A DNA stretch of 64,000 nucleotides from Neurospora crassa OR74A (GCF_000182925.2 NC_026506.1:2914001-2978000); one strand, 5' to 3'. Counted from the first letter of the stretch, positions 46,681 to 59,271 are shown. Numbers and translations: made by a program. The notes: generated by a model not told the origin, from the sequence alone.

Positions 46681-46735
46681 TTACACTACAACTTTCTTAA
46701 GCTGGCTTTCTCTCGTAATTGTGTGCGCTCTCACA

Positions 46736-46740
46736 GAAAT
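46736..46740. repeat. 5-bp TSD of Gypsy B, right
   Basis: GAAAT; overlaps the A-rich tail junction of LINE copy 6. Confidence 0.85.
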
Positions 46741-46799
46741 AAATAAAGGTCTTATTCCCTATGCTATAACTATAGCGCTTTATTGGCATGGGGTCCTTC

Positions 46800-46840
46800 T
46801 CCAGTTCTCTGGAGGGGAAAACCGTACGGCGTTAAGCGCC
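46800..46840 (-). other. conserved stem-loop pair at the LINE 3' end
   Basis: TCCAG-TTCT-CTGGA at 46800-46813 and GGCG-TTAAG-CGCC at 46828-46840 form small hairpins. Both lie in the last 100 bp of the LINE and are present in all six copies, usually retained despite RIP nearby. In LINEs such 3' structures are recognised by the reverse transcriptase; that role is inferred here. Confidence 0.5.
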
Positions 46841-47135
46841 GCCGGATAAAAACCCCCAGCTTCATCTCGGCCGTAGTTCTCCACGCCGCTCCTACTTTAC
46901 TTATAACTATAATAGTTCTTACGTACTACTATAGCAAACTAATTTTATTTCTCCTATTGCTATATTATTTTAATATTAGAATAATAAGAATAATAGGAAT
47001 AGGACTAAATCTAACGCACTACCTCCTTCGCTACCTATTTATTTTACCCTTTATTATACTTTTTTTTACCTTCCCCCTACTTCCCTATTCTATTTTCCTA
47101 TTTACTACCCTACTCCTCCGCTTCTTTACCCTATT

Positions 47136-47143
47136 TATAAATA
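47136..47143 (+). promoter_or_regulatory. TATA box of the LINE's opposite-strand gene (copy 6)
   Basis: TATAAATA, 156 bp upstream of the start position at 47292. Confidence 0.45.
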
Positions 47144-47291
47144 CCTCCGCCCTATTATTTATTTTCTTACCCCGCGGGTCTACTTCTATTTATAATAATA
47201 TAAGGCCCTTTCCCTTTATTTATATAATCCCCTATATAGTACCCTTTTCTAATCCTCTTCTCCCTTCTTCCCTATTATAACCTCTAATAAA

Positions 47292-48335
47292 ATAGTTTCC
47301 TCCGGTTATCATTACTCTAATTTAATTAATTTAACTTCTAATATAGAGGGTCCTTCCCCTAATATATCCTTAGGCCCTACGTCCCCTACGGTTTTACTTC
47401 TAGAATTTACGTTCCTTACTTATAACCTCTATAATCTCTTTAATAATTATCCTCCTCCGAATTAATATAGCTTCCTTCTTCTTCTTCTTTAGCCCTTATA
47501 TTAATTTAATTAGTATTATTCGTAAAATTCCTTACCTTTACTATATATTAAATTTCGCCTTCATCCTACGTTCCGGTAAGAAGTTTAACTCCCCTAATAC
47601 CTTCTATAAAACTATTATTAAGAAGATTTGTTTTATTTTAATAATTCGTAAATTTTTATTCTTTATATTCTCTTCCCTTTATTATTATTTAACTTCTACT
47701 TTAATTAGCAGTACCTAAAATACTACCTACGCCTATACTTATAAAATATATATATTAAACGTCCTTATTAGCCTTTGTAATATTTATAATATTATTTAGG
47801 CGATAGCTATTACTATAGTATTAAATAATTAAAATAAGTTTAATTATAATTTAAATACCTTTATTCGTACTATTAACGATTTTGTTTATTATATATATAC
47901 GTTTAAAATAGAATGAATTACTTATTAACTACGAACATCTTCCTTATATTATTAATTATAGTATTACTAAATTTTAGTAAAAAGGTTATTATAAATTAAT
48001 TGTAAGGGATATTTATTATAATTATATCCCTTCTCTTCCTAGCGGTAGTATTATAAATCCGGTTCGGATTATATTCAATTCTAATAATAGTACTATTATT
48101 CTTATATATATTATATCCGGTAATAGTAATTTTACTATTCCTATTCGTATAATTTCCGGTTTTAGTAGTAGTAATTCTGTTCCTAATAGCCCTATAATTA
48201 TTAATACTCCCGGCCGCCCTCTTATAAATAATAATTAGGTTTAATAGTATTATAAAGTTGTTATAAATTAAATTCGTATAATAGAGTTGCTCGAATAGCT
48301 TTTTAAATATAATTAAACGTTCGTTAAATAATATT
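47292..48335 (+). pseudogene. opposite-strand gene in LINE copy 6
   Basis: Start ATA followed by VSSGYHYSN (compare MASSGRYRP in copy 3). The frame can be followed through ILNFAFILRSGKKFNSPNTF near 47550-47620 and a Ser/Asn/Thr-rich part, to a helical segment near 48260-48330 that matches copy 1 after one base is lost. Convergent with ORF2, which ends at about 48370. Unknown function. The open stretch at 46783-47280 lies in the leader upstream and is a shadow of low-complexity pyrimidine sequence. Confidence 0.45.
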
Positions 48336-48369
48336 CGTCGGTTCTTATCATAATTACAATTTAAATAGT

Positions 48370-51091
48370 TTTTATAATTAATATTATCATCTCTTCCCTA
48401 TTCCTACCCTTTTATTTTAATATTATTAATATTCTATATTCTTTTTAAGAATACTTTACAATTTCTTTATATTATTCCTCCTCTAATTAGATTATTAAAT
48501 AGTATTTTCTTAATTTCTCTAACTTTAATACTTATAATAGGATTCTTTCTGCTTTAGTTCTATTATTTAAGAATTTTTAAAATTCTTCTCTTATTAGTAG
48601 TTAGGCTTCTAGGTTCGTTTAAAAATCGGTATTTGTATTAAGGTAATTTAAATAATATAAATAAAAGTCTCCTTTTCGAATTTGTAAGTATAAATAGGGG
48701 TTAGAACGTCCGGTATTTTCCTCCGGTAGAGGAAGGCCCGGAGGCCGATAATTTCCGTCTTAGTTTAGATAAAGAGGGAACTTTTTACTTTGATTAATAT
48801 GTATAATTCTTCTTTATTTTCTTCTAATTTTCAACGTCTTCCTTTTTTCTTCTTTATACTAATTATATCTTACTAGATAGCCTCTCTATTAAATTTAAGG
48901 GTAAGGTTAGTAATAGTAAACTTGTATTATTATTCTAATTTTACTATTACCCCCGCTAAATAGTAATTATAATATAATACCTATTTCCGATTCGTTGTAT
49001 CTTTTAACTATTCTTCCCGGTTAGTAGCTATTAATTTTAGGATTTACGATAGCGGTAGTAGAGTCCCTAATTCCGGGGGGGGATTAATTATTATTGTTAA
49101 TAGTTTTTCCGTCAGCGTTTAAACTTCGGCCTATTGAGCCTTAGTTGTACCGTTCTCTAATTTATTAGCAGGTAATCAATTTCTTAATTATTATATTTAA
49201 ATATAGTTAGAAATTTAAATTGCTATTCCCTAAACGAACCGGGTTTGGTCTGTCCGGGCGAGTTTTTCTTTGAAGGTTTGAATTCTTTTATTAAAGTAGA
49301 AGTTGAATAGTAGATAAAATATTTCCGTTTCTAGGTTTCTTACTAGCGTAGCTTTATATATTCTAGTAATAATTTTCAAATATTTAATCTAATACTGTAC
49401 TAGCCCAACTACGATCCTTCGTAGTTTTCTATAGATTTTAATTAGTTAGTAGAATATTGAAGTTCTATATATAATAACGCTACGAATGTATTTAATATAT
49501 ATTTCCTATACTTAAATAAAGGAATAACCCTATATTTTCGTTATTAATTTCTTAAGTATATTCGTCTAAATTATTATTTTTTATTTTATTACTTTTATAT
49601 AAGCCCTATAATTAAACTTATAATCTAACTAAATTTTCAGGAATTATATTAATTCTATTAATTAAAATATAATATCCCTAAGTTAGAGAGTTTTTATCTT
49701 CAGTACCTTCGTCTATATAAAATATATTAGCTCTATTTTAATCACTTCGAACTCTATAGTTTTTTCCCCTACTTATTCCGAATATATTTCTTATACTACT
49801 TATTATATTCGGTAATTTTCTTCGGTAGTATAGGCTATTGCCATAATATTAATCTTATTTATAAAGCCGACTATAATTATTTTTAGGATTATTACTAGCT
49901 TTTAGTATAATAGGGTAATAAAGAAAATAAATAAAATAGGGAAAAAGGGGGAACCTTATAATACGCTTACAATAATTATATAGGGGCGGGACGTTTTATT
50001 ATCAAAGAAGAGGGAACCTTTTCTTCCGGTAATAAAGCTCGCTATTTACTTAATAATCTATGTTAGGAATTATATTTCCTATAGGATATATAAAAATTAC
50101 CTATAATTAACTCTATTAAACGCTCTTTTTAAATTTAAAAGTATAAGGGACGTTATAGCCCCGAATCTTTAAGCTATATATACTATATTAATTACTACTT
50201 AGACTATAAATTCTATTAAACGGCCTACTTAGTTACTTATTTAGCCCTCTAGTAGGAAGTTAAATTTTTTAGTTACTTATATAAATCTTTTAACTATAAA
50301 TATTTCGAAGATTTTTCCTATATTATTAAGTAGTAATATCGGCTTCTATATACTTACTAATTTTTATTAAATAGTATTTTTTCTAAGTTTTTTGAAAATG
50401 ATTACCTTTATATCCTTAAATTATTGTAGGAAATAATTAAGTTGGAGGCTAATAGATATTAAATATACTATAGCCTATGGAATAGCTAACTATATAATTT
50501 CAAAAATTTATTTAAATATTAATCAATCCTAGGGGCTTTATTAAGTATTATTCGGGAAAGTACGTTCTAAACGTCTTCTTCGTCGATTAATTTACTAATA
50601 ACTATTAGGTTAATACCCTTTAGTAGTTTGGTTTAATCCGGTAGATAATCTATTAGGACTTTTACTTTTGGGAAAAAGCGGTCGGTAAGGATTTCGGCCT
50701 TACTACTATAGTTTGCAATTTCTATTGCCCCTTCGTAAATTTAAAGGGTTAATAATTTAGGCGGGTTTATTAATCGGTAACTTCGGGTTTGGGTTTATTA
50801 TTCTAGTAATTAAAATCTATTTAGGTTCTTCAAAGCTTTAATAATACTATTATGCTACGTAGCCTACTAGGCCTTTATAATAATCCTCTTCTTTTTTATT
50901 ATAATTTTAATAAACTTCTTCTAATTTGATATTGTCCGGTATTTAAACTACTTCTAATATATCCTCCGCGCATGTTTCGTAATTATTTTATATTTTAATA
51001 TCTATTAATTCGCCTTCTTCCTTCAATTTTTCTTCTAATATAGGACGAATTCCTTTACGATGCTTATAAATTCTTCGTCGAATTTACAAAG
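48370..51091 (-). pseudogene. LINE ORF2 remnant, RT and C-terminus, copy 6
   Basis: Continuous through the region missing in copy 5. Near 49860-49830 the minus strand reads GFINKINIM, corresponding to the catalytic FVDD box with D changed. Upstream are RT fingers and palm (about 50800-50000) and downstream the C-terminal part. The break at 51091 is the Gypsy D insertion site; the reading continues at 59277. Confidence 0.78.
51087..51091. repeat. 5-bp TSD of Gypsy D, left
   Basis: CAAAG, matched by 59272-59276. Both lie in LINE ORF2, whose frame is restored in alignment to copy 5 when D is removed. Confidence 0.88.
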
Positions 51092-51120
51092 TGTTACGGT
51101 TCGCTGGGATGCTCAGACTA
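51092..51120 (-). repeat. remnant of Gypsy D 3' LTR (last ~29 bp)
   Basis: TGTTACGGTTCGCTGGGATG on the plus strand matches the RIP-altered 58941-58960. Similarity to the 5' LTR fades after about 30-55 bp and pol sequence follows. Confidence 0.75.
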
Positions 51121-51129
51121 CTATTTATT

Positions 51130-54100
51130 ATTTTTATTACTATACCCCTTCCACTTAATTTAATATTTAATTTTCCTATTTCTCAATTCCTTATAAGTTA
51201 CTACCCTTTCTACCTTATATCGGAGGCCCAATTCGGGCTCTGAATCTTCCTAGGAATCTTTAACCGGTCTTAAGGGTAGGGGAATATATCGGAACGGGTC
51301 TTCCTTACGGGGAGTTCTTTCAAAGTATACAATCGAAATAATTAGGTAGATTCCCTTTATAGTAGGGGGAAGATTAAATTTGAAAGCCAATTCCCCAATC
51401 TTCTTAATAACCTTAAATAGACTTATATATTATTAGGAAAACTTTTAGGACGGGCGGTTTCGGAGGTAGTAACTATAGTAAAGTTTTAAAAATATTTTAT
51501 TACCGACTTCGATATCTATTAATTTACAACCGGAATTATAGAAGCGTTTAACTATAATTACTATAAAGTCTATAGTGAACCGGACTTCCTTTCGAATATA
51601 GTTATATAGTACCGGATTATAGTTTTAGAACGAATTGTATAATAATTCTAAGGGTCTTTATAAACGATAGTTAAAAAGATACTTATAGGGAGATACTTTA
51701 ATAGCTTTTACGTAAGTACTATTGAGGTTCTATTAAAGGGTTAGTAAAAGGGATAACCAATTATTATTAAGGTAGTCGAATATATAAAAGTAAATAGTGA
51801 TTTTAAAACTTTAATTCTTATACTTAGGAGCGCTATCTCCTTATAGGTAATATATAGTTATTATAAGGAATTTGGTCCCCAATATTTTCTATATCCCCTA
51901 TTAAAAGTTAAATATAAACTTCCTATCCCAATTAAAATATAATTCCCAATAGTAATCCCTAATCTAATAGAATTAATAAACGTATAAATATAATACCCTA
52001 TTCTTCTACAATATAGGTAGAGTAGGTAGGGATGAGGAGTAATTGTTTAGAAATAATATTGGTAGCGGGTATTAATAAATTGAAGGTATTATAGCTAAGG
52101 AGCTTCCATAAAGTATTTTTAGTAGGTACTTCTAATAATCTAATAATAAAGTCGATTACTATTATATGTATTAGGAGGGTACTATTGAACTTAGGTCGAA
52201 TAGATTGGAGCTCTCCTATAGGAGGGGAGCGATTAGTTTAATTAAAGTTGTACAATAGGCAATTTTGTATATATTTCTTAATTAGATAGGTTTTATTAAT
52301 AATAGAGAATCCTTTTACGTTGTATAGTATCCTATTTTTATTAAAGTAGTATTTCTTATTATAGGCTAATTTTAAGATTTTCTAGATATAGCTGTATAGA
52401 ACGTATAGGGTCTTTGTATTATTTAGTTAATTAGTATAAATTATATTATTAATTATAAAGAACGGGTAGCCCGGGTATTGAAAAAATATAATATCCTTAT
52501 TATTTAAGTAGAAGTCCTTTAGATCCTCGATAATTGCGACGTACTTCTTATCCTTTTTATATATAGTTAGGAATTCCGCCCTTAATTTATTATCGAAGAT
52601 AGCTTCTACTACGGCTAGTAATATTTAGTCGGTTACTAATTGGACGTCGTTGAGGATTAGCGTGCCGTTGGGTTTGGGCTATATATTATCAATAATTCTA
52701 AGTTAGTTTAATGTATTGGGTATAAAATTAAATTTCCCGGGTAAATAGTAGATTTTAATATCGTATTAGGATAGGTAGATTAAAGTATTAATTAGGCGCC
52801 TATTATCCTTATTGGTTAAGGTAGTATATAATAATTTTTATTCGACGATACCTTTCGTTGCTAAATAGTCGATTAGAATAGTAATAATTAAATTATGAAA
52901 ATAAATTTGTATATGTAATCTCTTTACTACCTATATTAGGTAAACGACCTCTAACTTTAAAGGTCTATATTCAATTTCGATATTAATAAAATATTTATTA
53001 AAAAAAAGGATAGGGAGTACTTAATTCGCAGGAATATACGAACTAGGTTCCTATATATAATTATCTTTTAAGTAAAAGAATATAATATTAAAACCCTTTT
53101 CAATAGAGCTGTCGATTTGTAGGAAGGTTTATTTATCTGGGTTGAAATAATAGAGTATAGCGCTACTAAAAATTTCTTCCTAGATTGCCTTGAATGCGGC
53201 CTCTTTCTTAAATATAGGGGTAAACTTTATATATATATAATATATAATTCTCTTCGCTAGTTTCCTATTAATAATTACTCCCTCTACTCTTTTTGTAGTA
53301 AAGAGTTGGACTTTCCTTTATTAGAAAGGTTCTATAAATTAGGTATAATAGGGGATTAAATAGCGAAGAAAACTGGATACGCCTAAATATTACTTAAATA
53401 TCTTTAATTAATTGGGAAACATAAGCTTTTTAAAGGCTTTAACCCTTTATTGGGTATTCTATAATCTAAAACTATCGATATAGAAATCTAGAAGTTTAAT
53501 GTTAGGGTAGTTTAAAAATAATTTTTTAAAAGAAAGGGAAAAATTTTTAAAAATAAATAATTTGAAAATAGCTATTAAATACGTTACGTAATCCTCCTAC
53601 GTATTTAATATAATAATAATATTATTAAAATACGTTTGGTAATAGTTTTTATAAGTATTTAGTAAACGGTCTATAAATTATTATATGTAGGTGGGAGTAT
53701 TTTAAAATCCTATTTAAGTAACCATAGGGGCCTCTAATCCTCTATAAATTATAAAAGTTAGCCAATTCTAGTAATTTAACTATACGCTAAATTGGTAGAA
53801 GAATACAACTGCATTAATAACAGCGACGAAGCGTTTACCCTATATAAAGGTAATTACTATATCCTAAAGTAGAAGGGGATAGTTATCCGGGATAATAAAA
53901 CTATTAATTATCCTTATATTAATTATAGGGCGACCTTTCTACTTACCTTCTCTTATCTCTTTCTATATAATAAAGACCAAATATATAAATAGTATTACAC
54001 AGGTAATTTATTATATTTTACCCTATTTATATAATGTATTAAAAACTTCGTCGATTATAGCTTACTCCTTTTTACTTAAAGGGTATATCCTTATAGCTAC

Positions 54101-55250
54101 TCTCTAATTCTACTAACTTTTAATTAATAATACGCATATATAGTCTTCCTTGGGTATATCTACTAATCCTCCTTCGACTTAAAGTAATAAGAATAATTAG
54201 ATAAAGTTCTTTAGGATTTGAATATATCCCTTATTGGTTGTATAGATATATACGTCCTCCTTAATTATTATTTCCGGTCCGTCTATTCGAATACTTAAAG
54301 TAGGATGCTTTTCGGGAACTATTAGTAGCTTAGGGGCTTCGGGGTTTTCCGTAGTTAGTTCGGGGCTAGGCTATTGCCTACGAACAACCGCTTCGATAGC
54401 GGGCGTAAAATTTATTTTGAAATTAACCGGAAGGATGTAGTTAATTATAATATATTTAATAGCTTTGTTAATAATAACTGTAGGGTCTTTATTAAAGGCG
54501 TTAAAGACCTAAATAAAAAAAGCTACTATTTTAATTTCGTTCTAATTGCTAATAAAGTACCTACTATGTTTATACTCTTCGATGTAATTAATATACTACT
54601 TCTTAGGGATTACTCGTACCCTACGAATTAAATTCTTAAAGAGGACTAATTTAAGTAATTTAGAATCGACTACTATATTTTTAATACCTCTGTTCTCTAA
54701 ATTAAATATAAAGTTCTATCCTTTAGGTAGGGGCTTATAGTATACTAGTACTATCACTTCTTCTCCGGGCTATAATATAGTCTTCTTTAATACTATTACT
54801 TTTCTTATATATTTAACTCTGTACTGCTAGACTTTGAATAGAACTACTAGTGGGCCTATATTCGGGAAAGTAATTAATTCTGTATTATAGTCGATATCGG
54901 CCTATTGAAAGTAAAAAAAAAAAATTAATTAAGAGTAGAATGGGTTAGAATTTATTTATTACCCGACCGACAATATTATTTTTAATTAACCCTAGTTTAC
55001 TAATAACTGTACTTTTAATAAAGAATATAAAAGTAGCCTATTTAGTCAATTTTATAAATTTACCGCCTATACCTCAAATTTTTATAATATACTTAGTCGA
55101 AATAGTGTAGTCGAAGGTAGATAAAAAGTCTCTGCCAATAATTATCTTTATAACGTTGGAATCTATATAAATTTTTATTTCGGTAATTGTAGGTGCTGAT
55201 TGGGCTATAATACGGAGGTGAATATAATTTGATAGCGGTCCCTTTAGGAT
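51130..55250 (-). pseudogene. Gypsy D pol remnant (PR?-RT-RNase H-IN-chromodomain)
   Basis: Minus-strand reading. A protease-like segment near 55150-55080 contains IIGRDFLSTFDYTIS. RT near 53720-53590 contains RFIDRLLNTYKNY and the catalytic box read as YFNN. RNase H near 53130-53050 reads FNPDK.TFLQIDSS(I)EKGF. Integrase covers about 52400-51900. The chromodomain begins near 51210 (YKVERVVTYKELRNRKIKY) and is cut after KWKG by the 3' deletion. The positive-strand open frames at 54374-54631 and 55229-55444 are shadows. Stops throughout. Confidence 0.8.
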
Positions 55251-56249
55251 TTCCTATTCCTTGTAAATTAGTGCTTCGAAAAGAAGTAGGTCGTTGGGGG
55301 ATAGGACTTTTATTAGTACTATTCTTTTATAGCCTTACTTTGTATCTTCGTAGGAATGACGTAATTGAAGAGAGTATTTCTGGATGGAAATATTTAGAGG
55401 TAGTAAATATATATTCGGTACGAAGGCGCAACCGACGAAAGTAATTTAAATTATTAATATATTAAGTATTTCTTTATATATTATTATTTTAGTTTTATCG
55501 AAGGGAAAACCTTATAATACTTAATATACTTTAATTTACTATAGGAATTAATTATAAATCCAAACGCCTCCGTAGCGTAGAAGATACCTCCGCTATTACT
55601 CGAATCCAACCATTTAAATATAATAAATATGTTACTAGCGTAAACGGTTTAATTGTTATCTAAATTAGTATTGGTATTCTTATTACTTCCCGAATTAATA
55701 TAGTAAGCCCGGTTACTGTAGTACGAATCCTTATAGTTGTTACAATGGCTATTATGGTGGTTATTAGGTCGGTTATTACAGTAATTATTATAGTAGTTAT
55801 TACAATTATTATAATTGTAGTGATTATCGCAATTGCTATAACGGTCGCTATAATTATTACAATAATTTTAATTATAATAATTGCGAAATCTATCGTACTA
55901 ATTAGTAAGAATGATTACCTCGACCTTAATCGTAGTACTAGTAACTTTCTAATAAATATAAGAATAATACTTATAAGTAGCCGCTAATAGAACCGCTTTA
56001 GTACCTTTAATCTCTACTAAATATTCGGCTAGGGTGCCCTTTTTATTAGGCGGGTTAAAATATTACTTAATTTTAAAGTCTATACTAGTCTAGATATAGA
56101 CTATAATACTATACTAATTCTTACTTATATAGTAGAAGATACTTATTATACGAGCGTAGCGGAATTTGCGTTAGATAAATTATAATAAAATATTCTTATT
56201 ACAAGTAATATCTTTAAACTCGAATTAGTCTTCGGTAAATTTCCTAATT

Positions 56250-58150
56250 GTAGTAATTCAATTGGATAAGAAATAGTCGATTAGTACTTTGAATATACGT
56301 TTAAGGCTATTTTAGCGTAGGAATCGGCGTTTTAGAAGGTCGATTTCATTATTCTACTAGAATATAGTTGTACTACTAAGTAGAGTAGAAAAGTATTGTA
56401 TAATTTATTTCTCGGCATTAGCGGTAGTATTCTCATTTTTGAAGAAGGATAAAAATTATTTACGGAAGAGGAAAACGTCCGTATAGATTAGAGTCTTACC
56501 GTCGGTAATGATACTAATATTATTAGAATTAGCGTAGAAAGGAATAGTTTATTTAATATCTTTATATTTAATCTTGAAATTAGATTTCTAAGAGTAAGAG
56601 GAGTACTTAGTATCGGTAGTACTAATATAGCGGCGGTTATTAGAATTATTTTTGATTAAATTACTACTACTATTAGGAGGACTGTTACTAGGGGGGCTAC
56701 TATAAGGGGGATGGAGAAAAGGAGTATTTCTATCCTTAGAATTAGAGTTATTAGAATTAGAATTGCTACAAGTATAATAACCGGATTTATAACGCTTGTT
56801 ATAGCGAGCCTTTTTGATTTCATAGTACTTTCTATAATAGCGTTCGTACTCAAAATTAATAGAATTGGATTTATTAGAACTAGAATTTAATAATAGGTTA
56901 TTGTTAATTCTTAATTTAAGAGGTTTACTACCTTTACCGCCTCAGTTAGAAACCTTAGAGCCTAATTTACCTTCTCCTTTACTAGCCAATATACGGACTT
57001 CAATAGTTAATTACCTATAAAGTTGAATAGCGGTTTTAAAGCGGCTTTGGAGTTCTATTAAACGGTAAATCGATTTAAGGTCGTCCCGTTCTAGGAATAG
57101 GCGTAAATTAGGGCCAGCTACCTAATTAAAATTAGGGGATAAATCCGAATAAGTAGGTGGGGTATATAGTTAGGGAGCCTCCTCAATCTTATTAATATTT
57201 AAAGGGAAATTAACTAATTTAGTATAGTAAAATCGGGTAGGGTTAGGGCTATCAGTTTTATTAACTACTATAGCGTAGTACTTACTAGTTTTAATATTAG
57301 GTTTAATTAGGGGGTAGCCGTAATTGAACGTAGGTATTTTAGAATAGAGTTCGATAGTAGGAATTTTAGGGCTTATATAAATTGTTATTTCTATTAATTT
57401 ACTAATAGTTATTACTTCGGTATCATTTAATACTTAGCTAATAATAGGGGAATAAATACTAATTTTATAGAGGTTAGTAATAGATTAAAATTACTATTTA
57501 ATAGTTTTGATTACTATAGACATTTTTTTAGCTTAGGCTTTACTAATATTTAGGGATTTAATTATACTATTAAAGTAGCGGTTAATTTCTACTTATTTTC
57601 TATAAAAGGCTAGGTCTATCCGGCTAACGTTAGTATCAAGTAAATTAATATTTTAATTAACCTAATTTAGATTACTATTTATTTTTTTAATTACGTTGTA
57701 GACTCCTTAGGAGTATTCAAGGTTGTCCTTAATATCGGATATAGCGTTATCGAAGTCTTTATCTAAGCGGGATACATCCTTATCTACTTTAGCCTTAAAA
57801 TTATCGATACAAATTTCGATTAAATTAATTTTAATAGCGTTAGTATTAAATTCGTCGTGAATTTATCGGATTTTCGACTAATATTTTAATTGTAATATTT
57901 CATTAATATAAATATAAACTAATTAGTATTCTTATTAGCTAGTAGGTTAAAGGGTATATTTATACGAGGGTAGTTATAGTCTAGCAGGGTATTACTTCTA
58001 ATTTAATATAAAGTCTTTTAAATAAGCGTTGGGGCGCTAGTTAGTAGAGGATTTACTAAGGACGTACGGAGTTTGGGCGAAGCCGATAGAGTAATATTAA
58101 ATTAAGGGAATAAGGTTAAAATAGTATTAAATAGCTTTTAAGGGTTAGAT
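56250..58150 (-). pseudogene. Gypsy D gag remnant
   Basis: Position between the 5' LTR and pol, plus a basic, Tyr-rich stretch near 56860-56740 (EYERYYRKYYEIKKARYNKRYK) followed by a Ser/Asn-rich tract, suits a gag nucleocapsid in which Cys residues became Tyr. The minus-strand open frame 56853-56656 is the same stretch in another frame. The N-terminal capsid part is not recognised by motif. Confidence 0.55.
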
Positions 58151-58940
58151 AGGGCTCCGCCGGCTAATAATATTGGGGGAAGTAGAATAAAGGGAAGTAT
58201 AATTGGGGGAAGTATACTAAGAGGGTCGACCTTATTAGGGCTATTTAGTAATAATAGGATAGCCAAGCTGATAGGGTTAGAGGTATTATTTAATCCCGCG
58301 TTTATAGGATAAAAGTCGCGGTTAAAATGAAGAGTAATTTATTTTATAGGGTTCTCTAATATTTCGCAATAAATTAATTTAAGGAAATTGGGAGGAAATA
58401 GCGCCGGTTTAAGCAAATCCTTATTAAAGGAGCTAGGTATAGGGCTTACTATAACTATATAGCGTAATATTAACGCCGCGATTATAGAGTTATATAGATA
58501 TAGAGTAAGGGAAAATCGCTAATTCGAAATCGCTAAAACGAAATCGCCGGAGCGAAGGAAACCCGTTGTATTAAAGAATCATATTATACGTACCGAAGTA
58601 TACAAACGTAATAGCTTGAATTGGGGTCGTATAATTGAGGAAATTAGTAGTAATAGGAGTATATAAGGATTTTACTAAAAGGCCAAAGTACAATCGAACA
58701 AGAACGCAGAGGAAGGGTAGTAAATAACTAAAGTAACTAAAGTAGTAATAGCTAGTAAGGAGGATTAATTGCAAAGTCGATATTCGCCGGAGAAAGTTAT
58801 AGGATTTAATAATTGGGAAGTATAAGAATAGCGGATTAATCTTACTTACTTAAATAGAGTAATTAAATGAATTCCTAATAAAAGGATCGATTAATTAAGA
58901 ATAGTTTAGTTAATTAGATCTTTCAATTGTAGTTACTAAA

Positions 58941-59271
58941 TATTACAGTTCGCTAGGATACTTAGAAACTCCAAATATTTATTAATATAATTAATAATAT
59001 TAAAGTAAGAAAGCGAGATATAGAAGGGAAGAAAGCGGCCGTTGGCCGGCCCAATCAGGGATTCCTTTATGCAAGGTCCCTAGTCTGGGCAGGGGTCCAC
59101 CCTGGCTTGCAGGGGTAGAGCCCCGCTTCCCTACCGGCCGCCTGCCAATAGCAATCGACTGGCACGCATCCGACCATAGCACTAAACGTGCCTTAGCCGT
59201 AGTACTGGGCATAGCTCAATTGAGCCGTTCCAATACCCTACTCTATAGCTAATCGTACATATCCGGTAACA
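58941..59271 (-). repeat. Gypsy D 5' LTR, 331 bp, with GC-rich core
   Basis: On the minus strand it starts TGTTACCGG at 59271 and ends GTAATA (RIP of GTAACA) at 58941. Bases 59027-59230 are GC-rich and unmutated, standing out in an otherwise saturated element. The open frame 59000-59212 falls in this core and is not a gene. Confidence 0.85.

Larger units (their letters stand above)
19506..46735 (+). mobile_element. Gypsy element B (chromovirus type), carrying nested insertions
   Basis: Plus-strand Ty3/Gypsy element: 5' LTR 19506-19740, gag-pol to about 27270, 3' untranslated part 27271-27476 continuing at 43120-43261, and 3' LTR 43262-43441 plus 46681-46735. Gypsy tandem C interrupts the 3' untranslated region and a Mutator-like element interrupts the 3' LTR. 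With both removed, the two LTRs are each 235 bp and the element is flanked by GAAAT. Confidence 0.93.
43262..46735 (+). repeat. Gypsy B 3' LTR, interrupted by the Mutator-like element
   Basis: Pieces 43262-43441 (180 bp) and 46681-46735 (55 bp) join to 235 bp, equal to the 5' LTR. Most of the 5' piece is lightly mutated. Confidence 0.92.
51092..59271 (-). mobile_element. Gypsy element D, 8180 bp, minus strand, inserted in LINE ORF2
   Basis: Ends TGTTAC...GTAACA and is flanked by CAAAG. 5' LTR 58941-59271, gag about 58150-56250, pol about 55250-51130, with a stump of the 3' LTR at 51092-51120. Most of the 3' LTR and the end of the chromodomain are deleted. A different family from B and C. Confidence 0.88.

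Noticed and set aside
55229-55987. Plus-strand open frames of 71 and 80 codons, the second rich in I and V
   Set aside because: They run antisense to Gypsy D pol. The second is a low-complexity product of repeated ATT/GTT triplets.
59000-59212. Minus-strand 70-codon open frame with normal composition
   Set aside because: It falls inside the GC-rich core of the Gypsy D 5' LTR, with no domain.
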